From a virus, in the IMG/VR virus record IMGVR_UViG_3300014501_000882, positions 1-33,368 of that record: a stretch of DNA of 33,368 nucleotides; one strand, given 5' to 3'. Positions 25,201 through 32,924 of this stretch are shown one piece after another. Below the pieces are notes generated by a model. The model made no database searches and was not told where the DNA came from. It worked only from the letters and a program-made list of their open reading frames with translations. Numbering within the stretch: position 1 is the first letter of the stretch; every line of letters begins with the position of its first letter. A program made the position numbers and the translations under genes.

Positions 25201-25299
25201 CTCTTTGTAGGCCTCGGAGGAAAGTTTTTGCACGGGCAGCAGGCACTCAATAAGCGCAGGTGTGTCCTTGAGAGAAAAAGGCGTTACGGATTTCTTCAC
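22282..25299 (-). CDS. DUF1156 adenine-specific DNA methyltransferase, anti-phage-associated
   Basis: 1005 residues. It belongs to the large COG1743/DUF1156 methyltransferase type. The N-terminal DUF1156 part has SLKDTPALIECLLPVQKLSS and SYWKGRKPLILAKACILGSL. SAM motif ADTFCGSGQIPFEAARLGCD lies near residue 222 and the catalytic VTDPPYGDAVKYEE near 615. The zinc-ribbon segment (YCVEARCQQSGGWLVPLLPT) keeps only part of its usual cysteines. The start GTG at 25299 overlaps the DUF3780 stop as GTGA; the open frame runs 39 codons further but inside DUF3780. It is expected to mark self DNA in the defence system, while the ATPase and helicase act on unmodified DNA. Confidence 0.9.
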   Translation of the reverse strand: MKKSVTPFSLKDTPALIECLLPVQKLSSEAYKEQMAVQGKTLTALGSYWKGRKPLILAKACILGSLMPATQDRARDLEIFEKLMAMDDESFVIRWKRRPKPKEILGTLSIADVAAYFTSEPEGILPAIGPVDWSQPIYDGVRVAWREDLPELERRRLEAQMLPKAPYRERVDQAQRPEEVMDSVHDHIWEAVNAHLGTQAQSFPQLVEQLGFMRYGHRPRVADTFCGSGQIPFEAARLGCDVYASDLSPVACMLTWGALNIVGTTKESHDTLKGEQDDLLRRVHAEIDQLGVEVDGEGWRAKVFLYCVEARCQQSGGWLVPLLPTRMVSKGYRTIVELVPDALHKRYEIVVRSGVTETELAAAAQGTVRTDGRGQDPYLVHTVNGTEYRTKISTLRGDYRKDDGETGNHLRQWEKQDFKPRPDDLFQERLYCIQWMRPKANRKTDDYEFRSITDDDLKREKVVDDFIADNLADWQVKGWLPDMRIEPGDKTDEPIRTRGWTYWHHLFSARQLLVAGLVNRYAGAPLKLSLAQVLNSSSRLTRWSLGDGDNRTGGVKGTFDNQALNTLFNYGVRGSRFALDLVNLRLKSYPLHPGLSLTIGSHPASALAEVSDIFVTDPPYGDAVKYEEILEFFIGWLRKNPPPEFANWIWDSRRSLAIKGEDEDFRRGMVAAYKRMAECMPANGIQVIMFTHQSGSIWADMANIVWASGLRVTAAWYVVTETESALRQGNNVKGTVLLVLRKRAGSLKTTRDDLAWEIQEEVREQVHSLTGLNQDAKGLYRDENVFEDADVQMAGYAAALRVLTRYATIDGRDMTLEAIRPRVKGEVTFVDTLIAFAVDTANQCLVPGGIPSAHWDRLTGAERFYLKLLDLEAKGFKTLDNYQNFAKAFKVRNFRALMASEKANQARLKSAAEFGKSEMAEGSELHQSVLRATLYALMELVKDVDGGDVLAHLTFNVTDYYSNQNQRDLVVGLADYLAKKLETLRPEEASSARVLRDLVKNQRLG

Positions 25300-25871
25300 T
25301 GGTTGGTCTCGAACAATGACAGGGTCGTGATATCGTTCTCGATCGGACGGCGGCGTTTCCGGTTCGCGGGTGGCTTCTCGCCGTCGGACAGTGCGAAAAA
25401 CAGAGCGCGCCGCCAACCACGCTGCGCGTCATCTGGCAGACCCGCCTCCGCGACGGTCATAGAGAAAAGCCACCAGCGTTCTTCGGCGCGTAGCGCGGCC
25501 CATTTGTTGCAGATCACAGAAATCTGGTCTGGGGTAGCCGTTTCGGCGGCCCAAGCAAGAACACAGAGTTCCTTGCCGAGAAGACGATCCACCAGATTGG
25601 TACCGGCGTGCCAACGGCCCGTCGAGACTTTGGCAGCTCTCAGCCGCTCATTAAACTCGCGACGAGCAGTATCCGCTATCCCCGACCAAACCGAGCGTGC
25701 TAGGATGGCCCGCTCCTCGTCGCGCGGAATGCCGCCTTCGAGGCCGCGATAACCGTAGTCCTCGATAATGTAAACGGACTCAGTCTTCGAAGGCGGGATT
25801 TCGACGCGAATCACATGGGCACCAAAATCCGTTGAGGCACCAAAGTCCACGGTCTTGATGGGCTCACTCAC
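25296..25871 (-). CDS. DUF3780 protein, anti-phage-associated
   Basis: 191 residues matching the DUF3780 family found only beside DUF499 and DUF1156 genes. Recognisable parts are GAHVIRVEIPPSKTESVYI, WSGIADTARREFNERLRA, the core LGKELCVLAWAAE, and PDQISVICNKWAALRAEERWW. The C-terminus is basic (PPANRKRRRP). The biochemical role is unknown; it may join methyltransferase and ATPase. The GTG start overlaps the DUF499 stop as GTGA, and its own stop overlaps the DUF1156 start in the same way, so the three are translated as a coupled series. Confidence 0.88.
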   Translation of the reverse strand: MSEPIKTVDFGASTDFGAHVIRVEIPPSKTESVYIIEDYGYRGLEGGIPRDEERAILARSVWSGIADTARREFNERLRAAKVSTGRWHAGTNLVDRLLGKELCVLAWAAETATPDQISVICNKWAALRAEERWWLFSMTVAEAGLPDDAQRGWRRALFFALSDGEKPPANRKRRRPIENDITTLSLFETNQ

Positions 25872-28800
25872 TGCTCCACGTCTCCGGTCTGGAGTTCGAT
25901 TCCGAGCTTGGCCGCGAATTCCTTGAGGTCATGCCCGGAGGGAAAATTTGCCCTACGGAAGGTCATAGTGACTGGTGTCGCCGGCTCGAACTTCTCCAAC
26001 ACCAGCTTAAGAATCGCTTCGATGAAGGCTCCGTCCACCTTGATCTCGTGGACCATGACCTGGACAGCTTGAGCATCCTTACCGATCGTAAGTGCGACGT
26101 TCTCAAAGGTGGCTGATTTTTCGACCGCTTGTTTCAAGCCATCAAAAGTTTTGGCGCGTGAGTCGAGCTTCCGGCCCGTGCGGGATACGATCCGTCCTGG
26201 CTTGACTTCGTCAATCTGCACTCCCTTCTTGCCTATCGCAGGCCAGCGAAAATCTTCCTTCGCTTCAAGGCCGGAGGCCTCCGCGAAAACGCGTAGGATC
26301 ACGTCACCATCGCCAATCTCGACAGGATTCTGGTATGGAATACCCTCGCGCGGTTCCGCGCCATCGAGCGTGTAGCGAATGTTTCCCTTGGGAGCCACGA
26401 ATAGTTCGACCGCCCTGGTCCCGTTATTTTCGTGCAGATAGTTGCGGAGAACGAGCTTGTTCGACCAGGTCGCCACATCCCCGGTCTCGTACTGGCTGGA
26501 TGGGTCGACTACTAAAAAAGTCACGCGAAGAGCGTTTGTGAGGAGTGTCTGATCTTTAATCTGCGGGCTTGCGTCGGATACCGTTGCGTCCTCGGCATAG
26601 TGGATGCGGGGCGCCGGTCCGGCATTTTGGGGATTGATGCGGAGCCGGACCTGTCCGCTGTCATCCGGCCCGGACTCGACGATGACCTGAACGGAGGTTG
26701 TTTTCTTCTTGGGCCGCCTGGTGATATAGCCGTTGCTCAGATCCTCCCACAAGCCGCGGTTGCACGCTATCGCCTTCAGAGTTTCAAGACCTTTCGGAGG
26801 CAACCATGGCATTCCTGACTGTTCGGAGTATCGGTCGACTACGTCGGCCCAGCGCGCATCGTCCTGGTTTTCCGGCCAAAGAAGATCCTGCGCCTTATCG
26901 CAAATCGGGTCGAAGTCTTTTTCTACATCGAGGTAGAGCTTCAAGGGATTCGAAGTAAGGGTCTTCTCGATCTGGTTCTCTCCGTCAAACGCTTTTGTGG
27001 AATCGCGGGTCATGTCCAGCGGCTTGTTGGCAAGTTGCGCCGCCTTGCCGGCGCGCTGGATCGGAAAAAGGACTTTGTCGAAAAGGTTCAGAACCGTGGC
27101 GTTGAAGTCTTGCTCGTAAGTTTGTTGCTTGCGCTCCAGGTCTTCGCGCTGGGGGTGCCCTTTGGGTATGCGTCCATCGGCTTTCTGGGCGGCATAGAGT
27201 TGCCGCGCAGCTTTCTCAACGCTAGCCATCGCGGTCTTATCGCCTGTAAGGACGCAGAGGTTGTTTTTCTGACTCAGCCCGTCGAAGAACTTCTGCACTT
27301 CCTCCGGCGGAATCTTAGAATCGGGGCTGACGATCAGAAGTACTCGCCCTCTGCGGACGCGGTCGGCCACGTCCTCAAGACGAGGCAGTGGGAGTACTTC
27401 ATCATAGGCCGCCTTCCGGCTGGGTTTGAACATCGACGCAAGGCGGTGGCGAATGAGATCATCCACCTGATTCTCGGGAGCATCGTGGGCCAGACTCTGC
27501 AAGAGCTTGGTGAGGTTCTCCTGGCGATCGAAGTAGTAGCGCCCCTCCGGAGTGTGGTGAATGTACCAGGCCACCTTCTCCAACTCATCGAAAGCCGAGA
27601 GGAAATCCGAAGCATCGCGGAGCGGCGAAACCAGGCACTCGACCATCTCCTCCCGAGTGAGCCCCTTAACGGCATTTACAGCAGTGGAAAGGCTGGAAGT
27701 CAAGAGCAACGAACCGACCTGGGTCGCGGCCTCCTGACCGGACTTGAGATCCACGACTTGTGCGTGAGCCGAGGAGTTACCATCCCACAAGTCTTTCGCG
27801 ATGACATCGCGCATGCCTGAAATCTCGGTAAGTTTGTCGCGCACCTCCTGGATGGAGAGGTCGAAATGCTGGGGGCCGATTAGGAAGACATCGTTAGATT
27901 TGCGTTCCCAAACGGAGCGGAGAAGGCGGGACACCAATTCGATCAGGCCGCGCGTTTGCTTGAACTGCTCGTTTTCCTTGAACAGCGCGACAACATTCTT
28001 GAGACGTGGGTGGAAAGGATAGGTAGCTGCGATCTCGTCGGCGATCGCTTCGGCGCCACGGTTGGCCACTTTTGACTTGCTGGCCTCCTCCAGTTTTTTG
28101 CCGTAGGAAGCGGCGATGTCCGCCCTCTCTGCAGTGTCGGGCAACGATTTAAAGAGCCGCTTGCGGAGGATGTCGTAGATCTCATTGGAGGCAAGGTCAA
28201 CGGGCGTGATGTTCCGCTCCTGCCGACCTAATTCCTGCCGAGCATCCTCCAGTGCTCGGTTGATGAGTCGAGTGCCCGTGTCATATGTCGCGGCGAGATC
28301 TGAAACCACCACGCAGACATTACTCTTCTTCCCGGCTGCCGTCAATAGATTCGCGAACGCCCGGGTCGCGATATCGGCAACAGTGCCGTTTCCTACCTTC
28401 TGAGTATCCAGGTAATGAAAATATGGCGGCATCTCGTCGAACAGGATCAAGATAGGCTCGCCGCCGTCGAAGAGTTGCAGCCAATCCTTTTCGTCCGGTG
28501 CCTTGGGGCCGCTGGTCCAGAAGGATTTGAACTGCTCGCCTTTGCCCAGTTGGCCGGCGATCTCGCCCCAAAAAAAGTGATCCGGGTTGTTGCGTCCGTT
28601 GAATGCTGCGGTCCTGGCGCTCCCAAACGCTGATCCGTAGAGTGTTCCTCCGCAGTACCTCTTCCGAAGTTCAGGATGCTTGGCGAGAAGGCCAAAACCG
28701 ACAAGCAGGTGGGTCTTGCCGCCACCCATGGCCTGCTTCAAATGAAAGATGGCTTGCGCGGATGCCCCGGCGAGGCGTGCAACTCCCTCGCTAATGAGAT

Positions 28801-28951
28801 CCTGCATGCCCTGTGTAATCTTGGTCTTGTCGAAGAACTCAGCCCCATCGCCCTCGGCTGTGATCAACTGGTCGAGTTGCTCGATCTGATCGCTGAGCTT
28901 GATCGAAAGCGCATTGGGCTGGAGTTCGCAAGCATCTCGGACAGTCTTCAC
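25868..28951 (-). CDS. DUF499 AAA-type ATPase, anti-phage-associated
   Basis: 1027 residues of the COG1483/DUF499 type. The N-terminus has FFDKTKITQGMQDLISEGVA, then the P-loop QAMGGGKTH (Lys79) and Walker B ILILFDEMPPYFHYL (Asp172, Glu173). A middle region, RRGRVLLIVSPDSKIPPEEV, is followed by VLFPIQRAGK. The C-terminal 300 residues are beta-rich (NIRYTLDGAEPREG, then VILRVFAEASG), like chitobiase-type CHB_HEX repeats that often bind partners. It is probably the energy-driven sensor or loader of the system. The GTG start overlaps the stop of a 33-aa ORF (GTGA) and has GGAG eight bases upstream. Confidence 0.9.
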   Translation of the reverse strand: MKTVRDACELQPNALSIKLSDQIEQLDQLITAEGDGAEFFDKTKITQGMQDLISEGVARLAGASAQAIFHLKQAMGGGKTHLLVGFGLLAKHPELRKRYCGGTLYGSAFGSARTAAFNGRNNPDHFFWGEIAGQLGKGEQFKSFWTSGPKAPDEKDWLQLFDGGEPILILFDEMPPYFHYLDTQKVGNGTVADIATRAFANLLTAAGKKSNVCVVVSDLAATYDTGTRLINRALEDARQELGRQERNITPVDLASNEIYDILRKRLFKSLPDTAERADIAASYGKKLEEASKSKVANRGAEAIADEIAATYPFHPRLKNVVALFKENEQFKQTRGLIELVSRLLRSVWERKSNDVFLIGPQHFDLSIQEVRDKLTEISGMRDVIAKDLWDGNSSAHAQVVDLKSGQEAATQVGSLLLTSSLSTAVNAVKGLTREEMVECLVSPLRDASDFLSAFDELEKVAWYIHHTPEGRYYFDRQENLTKLLQSLAHDAPENQVDDLIRHRLASMFKPSRKAAYDEVLPLPRLEDVADRVRRGRVLLIVSPDSKIPPEEVQKFFDGLSQKNNLCVLTGDKTAMASVEKAARQLYAAQKADGRIPKGHPQREDLERKQQTYEQDFNATVLNLFDKVLFPIQRAGKAAQLANKPLDMTRDSTKAFDGENQIEKTLTSNPLKLYLDVEKDFDPICDKAQDLLWPENQDDARWADVVDRYSEQSGMPWLPPKGLETLKAIACNRGLWEDLSNGYITRRPKKKTTSVQVIVESGPDDSGQVRLRINPQNAGPAPRIHYAEDATVSDASPQIKDQTLLTNALRVTFLVVDPSSQYETGDVATWSNKLVLRNYLHENNGTRAVELFVAPKGNIRYTLDGAEPREGIPYQNPVEIGDGDVILRVFAEASGLEAKEDFRWPAIGKKGVQIDEVKPGRIVSRTGRKLDSRAKTFDGLKQAVEKSATFENVALTIGKDAQAVQVMVHEIKVDGAFIEAILKLVLEKFEPATPVTMTFRRANFPSGHDLKEFAAKLGIELQTGDVEQ

Positions 28952-29049
28952 GTTTCGTTCTCCGTGGGAATTATAAGGGTAACCTGCACAGGCTCCCCGA
29001 ACATGGGGCCGCGTGCGTTGATGTTGGGTTTCAGGTCTCTTGGATTCAT
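28948..29049 (-). CDS. 33-aa protein at the head of the defence operon
   Basis: A very short gene reading MNPRDLKPNINARGPMFGEP, then VQVTLIIPTENET. Its stop overlaps the DUF499 GTG as GTGA, the same junction used by the next two gene pairs. Its ATG stands ten bases after the HTH gene stop, with AGGA about ten bases upstream. The pattern 'LKPN...RGPMFGEPVQVTLIIP' resembles the small beta-barrel opening of some helicases in DISARM-like systems, which suggests a detached domain that binds a partner. That similarity is from memory and unproven. It could also act only as a leader that couples translation into DUF499. Confidence 0.6.
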   Translation of the reverse strand: MNPRDLKPNINARGPMFGEPVQVTLIIPTENET

Positions 29050-29059
29050 CCTGGAATTC

Positions 29060-29308
29060 CTACCTGCTCTTCCGCCGTCGAGGCATTTCGCCGACGGCGC
29101 TGGGGATGTTGGCAGGTCCGCCGCCTCTCACCCATGCGTCCACCTCTGACAACTTGCACTTCCACAGACGACCGACTCGATGGGCCGGCAACGCCTTGTT
29201 CTCGATCCAGCGGTACACAGTATCAGCGGCGACCCCCAAGTGTGCGGCGACTTCGTTCACGGAGTACCAACGCAACTCGCCGGATGGGTTGCTGCCTGAA
29301 ATCGACAT
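29060..29308 (-). CDS. helix-turn-helix (HTH_17/excisionase-type) regulator of the defence operon
   Basis: 82 residues with a MerR/excisionase-type winged helix: WYSVNEVAAHLGVAADTVYR, then WIENKALPAHRVGRLWKCKL and SEVDAWVRGG. It has a short polar N-terminus and a basic C-terminus (PRRRKSR). The start at MSISGSNPSG was chosen because the HTH begins soon after; 13 more upstream codons are possible and neither start has a clear Shine-Dalgarno. As first gene of the operon it likely controls it, or assists the recombination of the element. Its 5' side faces the divergent 724-aa gene over 216 bp. Confidence 0.75.
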   Translation of the reverse strand: MSISGSNPSGELRWYSVNEVAAHLGVAADTVYRWIENKALPAHRVGRLWKCKLSEVDAWVRGGGPANIPSAVGEMPRRRKSR

Positions 29309-29524
29309 CGATCGACTATTGTGGCAGAAAATCGGAAAGAAGTGCATTCGGATAATGCGCTCTTGGACCCATACCTCCGTAGCCCGGCGCGCTTGGTAGT
29401 GCTCATGGCGTTCTGGTAATCTAGCGGGCGAGCCGCCCTAGCTCCTGTCTGATCAACCGGAGCGAAGGCTGGGAACCCTGCCCAGGGGCGGCTACTTCGT
29501 GTTTGGGGAGTCGCAAAGGGAGCG

Positions 29525-31699
29525 ATGGCACACCATGAATTGCCCCGGGCCTCTGCCGAGCGGGTCCGAGCGGAAATCGACAAAGCCGACTTGTGGCTGA
29601 CGAACCATACCAAATGGCTTCCCACCGAACTGCAAGACGGCAAGAAAACCCGAGAGGAGGTTGATGCGATCCTCTGTCAGGAATCGAAGGACTGGGCTTG
29701 GAGCGTGTTCGTCACCATTCTTCGGGAATGGGCCACAATCGGCATACCGCCCGAAGACTTCGACGCCATCGCCCAAGATCAGATTGAAAATTTGTCAAAA
29801 CATGCGGAGGAGAGGGTCGCCGCGTTCGTGGAGGGCTTTCATCTCACTTCTGGCAACGTGCTGCAATCGGTTCGTCAACTGTTACCGGGGCTGATTCCGC
29901 CGTACCGGGAAGAGAACCGTTTCCGCTTTGAGTCTCTATCTGCGAGACCCGCAGAACGCGCTCAGGCGTCGGCGGAATCGCCGCACGCGCAGCCACGCTC
30001 GGCAACCGTATCGGACGTGTCCGAACCGAAACCGACTCCGCATCCTATTTCCGAAGCTGAACACGCGGCCATCCCAGATCGGCCGGACACCGTTCCCGGA
30101 CGCACTGCCGAACCGCAGGCAAGGCCACGTATACGCACCAAACGCGGGGCGAGTGGTGATCGTGCCGCCAACCCCATCCTTGTTCGAGAAAAAGCAAAAG
30201 GATCGATGGACCGGCCTGCACAAACAGATCCGATCTGGATAACAACGGTCACTCAGAAAGAACCAATACCCGTCACCCGGTTGACCGGCGAAGTTGAATG
30301 GATAAATACGTCCGCGACAAACGAACCGGACGATGCGGTTTTGGCGTCTGAAGATGAGTTACGCATAGCTGAGGTAACTCTGACTGGTCGGTCTGAATTA
30401 AGAAGTGAGCTTCAGACGGTGTTCAGCGGTCCAGACTGGCCGCAGGCCAGCGCCATCATTGAGTCGTTCAGACGGTATGCGACAAAGGTGTTCGATGTAA
30501 ACGCGATGGCTTATCGTAAAGCCGCTTCGGTACAAGAGAAGGACTCAAACGAGGCTCTCAATGCGATGGCTCGCAATTTGCTCAGTGACGTTTTTGGGAG
30601 TGAATGGGAAAGCAGTCCCGGTGAGCAAGTAATCCGAATAGACTGGCAACACGGCGTCGAGGGATGGAAGGGCCGCGAGGTCGTTGTGATCGCAGGAAAT
30701 GATCCAGACAAAAATTGCCGGTATCACGAACTGATTAGCGACGCGATCAAGTATCGTTACCGTTTTCATGCCGTCCCGCCGGAACCCATCCCTGGGGAGC
30801 CGCCGGGAATCAATCTATCGAACCCGGAGTGGTGGCAGTACATCGGGCTGAAAGAGCGTCATAACCTGGCGATGGCCATCAAACCGTACCTCGAAGATCG
30901 CGTGGCCCATTGGCAGCTCGTCTACGAGGCGTCTAGCTCAACCGATGCGGGCTCCAGTATCGAAACAGCGCCTGAGCAACGACGACCGGCAACCTCATCG
31001 GACCCAACCGAACCAAGACCGACCAAAGCCGCTGATCCGAGTACAATCCGCGTCCTGCCGAGATCCGAATATCGAGCGTGGCTCAAGAAGCTCAAGTCTT
31101 TGGCTATGCTCGGGTTGAGATATCGCCGCAGGTCCAATGTTCCAAGCGTATCCGCGTTGCAACGGCTTCATGTCGACGCTATGGATCTCTTCCTTCGGAT
31201 CGGACCGTCAGTTTCAAGAATCCGGGAAGAACTACAGGATCTGAGACTAGCCAATTACGGCTCCCAGCGTGAGGACTGGCGCGAGGCGCACGTGTATCCG
31301 GGGAAGATCAGGCGATTCACAAAGCTGCTAATAGCCGCCCACCGCTTACTCGAACGAGAACATCGGGCGAGCCGCGTAACGGCCACGGACCGCGCCCAAA
31401 CTTTCCAGGACCAGCGACCAGCGGTAGAGAACACTGGCGCTCTCGGTGTCAGTTCCGATGGAGCACAACGGGAAGACATCAAAAATCCGCCGGGCAAGAC
31501 GCGGAAAGGCGACGCGACCCTCCTTCACGGAAAGCGTTCGGTCACGTTCGCGACGGCTGAGGAGTACCTTGGCATCAGCGAAAGGCAGCGGCAGAAACTC
31601 ATGAACAGCGGAGCGTTGAAAGTGGAAGGACAGGGCCTGAACCGAAGAATCACGACTGAATCCCTGAAAGCGTACCTCCCTCCAGAAATTCCGAACTGA
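29525..31699 (+). CDS. 724-aa modular protein of unknown function with C-terminal HTH
   Basis: I do not recognise this gene. Four parts can be seen. An N-terminal helical domain (about 1-135) includes RAEIDKADLWLTNHTKWLPT and EFHLTSG-like segments. A disordered Pro/Arg/Glu linker follows (about 140-260). A middle domain (about 270-480) has SELQTVFSGPDWPQASAIIE and SNPEWWQYIGLKERHNLAMA. A second disordered linker leads to a helical domain (about 520-630) and a final HTH_17-like module (VTFATAEEYLGISERQRQKL, then RRITTESLKAYLPP). This layout suggests a scaffold or regulator that binds DNA. GGGAG is only two bases from the ATG. It is divergent from the defence operon. Its last codons form the first copy of a 10-bp repeat array. 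Confidence 0.65.
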   Translation: MAHHELPRASAERVRAEIDKADLWLTNHTKWLPTELQDGKKTREEVDAILCQESKDWAWSVFVTILREWATIGIPPEDFDAIAQDQIENLSKHAEERVAAFVEGFHLTSGNVLQSVRQLLPGLIPPYREENRFRFESLSARPAERAQASAESPHAQPRSATVSDVSEPKPTPHPISEAEHAAIPDRPDTVPGRTAEPQARPRIRTKRGASGDRAANPILVREKAKGSMDRPAQTDPIWITTVTQKEPIPVTRLTGEVEWINTSATNEPDDAVLASEDELRIAEVTLTGRSELRSELQTVFSGPDWPQASAIIESFRRYATKVFDVNAMAYRKAASVQEKDSNEALNAMARNLLSDVFGSEWESSPGEQVIRIDWQHGVEGWKGREVVVIAGNDPDKNCRYHELISDAIKYRYRFHAVPPEPIPGEPPGINLSNPEWWQYIGLKERHNLAMAIKPYLEDRVAHWQLVYEASSSTDAGSSIETAPEQRRPATSSDPTEPRPTKAADPSTIRVLPRSEYRAWLKKLKSLAMLGLRYRRRSNVPSVSALQRLHVDAMDLFLRIGPSVSRIREELQDLRLANYGSQREDWREAHVYPGKIRRFTKLLIAAHRLLEREHRASRVTATDRAQTFQDQRPAVENTGALGVSSDGAQREDIKNPPGKTRKGDATLLHGKRSVTFATAEEYLGISERQRQKLMNSGALKVEGQGLNRRITTESLKAYLPPEIPN

Positions 31700-31740
31700 C
31701 CCGAACCAGCCCGAACCGATCCGAACTAACCCGTAATCTA
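31691..31740. repeat. five tandem 10-bp repeats, CCGAAC core (iteron-like)
   Basis: Five consecutive decamers: CCGAACTGAC, CCGAACCAGC, CCGAACCGAT, CCGAACTAAC and CCGTAATCTA, the last degenerate. The period is exactly ten bases, close to a helical turn. The first copy includes the stop codon of the 724-aa gene. The array ends about 70 bp before an excisionase-like gene, over AT-rich sequence (TTATTATCATC). It may be a binding array for a regulator or a replication initiator. Confidence 0.65.
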
Positions 31741-31811
31741 AGTCCTTTCCAATCCAACTCTTAGCTCTTATTATCATCTCGTAGCATCACTTCTCAAAAA
31801 GAGAGCAGGAG

Positions 31812-32027
31812 ATGGGAGCGGTTCACAACACATTCGAAGACTTGTTGGACGAGCATGATCTTGCTCGAATGACCAAGCGAAGCGTGGCGTCAGTTCGTCG
31901 CGATCGGCTTCTGAGGAAGAACTGCCCGTTCATCAAAATCGGAAATTCCGTCAGGTACTTGCGATCAGACGTTGAAGACTGGTTGCGGTCTCTGCCGAGG
32001 CGCGGTGGGCAACAGGAGAAGCCATAG
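31812..32027 (+). CDS. excisionase-like helix-turn-helix protein
   Basis: 71 residues with a winged HTH of the excisionase/MerR type: LARMTKRSVASVRRDRLLRK, then NCPFIKIGNSVRYLRSDVED and WLRSLP. It probably binds attachment arms to direct excision, or the upstream repeat array to control transcription. The ATG stands directly behind AGCAGGAG with AGAG further up, so ribosome binding is plausible. It is followed after three bases by the IS110-like gene and belongs to the rightward replication and transfer operon. Confidence 0.75.
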   Translation: MGAVHNTFEDLLDEHDLARMTKRSVASVRRDRLLRKNCPFIKIGNSVRYLRSDVEDWLRSLPRRGGQQEKP

Positions 32028-32030
32028 CCG

Positions 32031-32906
32031 ATGCCTGAAAGAACCGACCTCGCTGATCGTATCGCCGTCTTTGGTGGTACCAGCAGATCACTCCTTCAGG
32101 AGATCCCCAACGAAGCGGCGGCTGCATCCCGCCGCCTCAGTCGCGATCTGCTGAGTGCGGCAGCGACATTGACCGTCAAGGAAGCCAGGTATCTGGTAAA
32201 CGCGTACTTCGCCATGCAGGAAGGCCGGGCGGCTGCAGGGAATCAGATCCGAGCACTTTCCCAGACCGATCAGCCGCACGCCGTGATCGCGTGGCTCCAT
32301 AGTCAGAACGCGACCGTCGAGAAGCAAATCATGAGGGCGCTGGATGCATGGAGCGACTCAATTCCGATCGCGCACTGGGCCAAGGGTGTGGGCATAGCGC
32401 CCGTGATCGCGGCAGGCCTCTCGGCACACATCGATATGGGGCGCTGTCCAACCGTGGGACACATCTGGCGGTTCGCCGGCCTCGACCCCACGCAGGAGCG
32501 GCAGAAGGGAACGAGGTGCCCGTGGAACGCCGATCTCAAGGCGCTCTGCTCAAAGATCGGTGAGTCCTTTGAGAGACCCGGAAACGACAGCGATTTCTAC
32601 AGGCGGTTGTATCTGCAGCGTCAGGCACAGGAGGCGGCGGCGAACGATGCCGGAAAGTTCGTGGAGCAAGCGCAGCGCAAGCTGGAGCACTTCAAACTCA
32701 CCGGAAATACCGATGCGCGCACGTCGTACTCGCTAGGTAAGCTCCCGCCAACTCATGTCCATGCGCGCGCCAGGCGTTGGGTCGTGAAGCTTTTTCTGTC
32801 CCATTACCACGAGGTCGCCCTACGGCTCGCAGGCCAGGCACCGGTGAAACCTTTCGGCACCGCGATCCTAAGCGGTACTCACTACATTGCGCCGCCGAAC
32901 TTCTGA
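32031..32906 (+). CDS. protein with IS110/IS116-type HhH region, catalytic domain not seen
   Basis: 291 residues. The centre (about 120-165) reads WAKGVGIAPVIAAGLSAHID, then HIWRFAGLDPTQ, the helix-hairpin-helix-like pattern of the C-terminal Transposase_20 domain of IS110-family enzymes. The N-terminal 110 residues are helical and do not show the DEDD nuclease motif expected of an IS110 transposase. No insertion-sequence ends are visible around the gene. It therefore looks like a domesticated relative serving the element, perhaps in DNA branch binding. It lies between the excisionase-like gene and a small ORF ahead of the primase. AGGAG is about 12 bases before the ATG. Confidence 0.6.
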   Translation: MPERTDLADRIAVFGGTSRSLLQEIPNEAAAASRRLSRDLLSAAATLTVKEARYLVNAYFAMQEGRAAAGNQIRALSQTDQPHAVIAWLHSQNATVEKQIMRALDAWSDSIPIAHWAKGVGIAPVIAAGLSAHIDMGRCPTVGHIWRFAGLDPTQERQKGTRCPWNADLKALCSKIGESFERPGNDSDFYRRLYLQRQAQEAAANDAGKFVEQAQRKLEHFKLTGNTDARTSYSLGKLPPTHVHARARRWVVKLFLSHYHEVALRLAGQAPVKPFGTAILSGTHYIAPPNF

Positions 32907-32924
32907 TCGCGAGGAACTGTGCCT

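Noticed and set aside
29431-29493. Inverted octamer AGCCGCCC / GGGCGGCT in the divergent region before the defence operon
   Set aside because: Short arms with a 47-bp spacer in GC-rich DNA are likely by chance; no other support for an operator.
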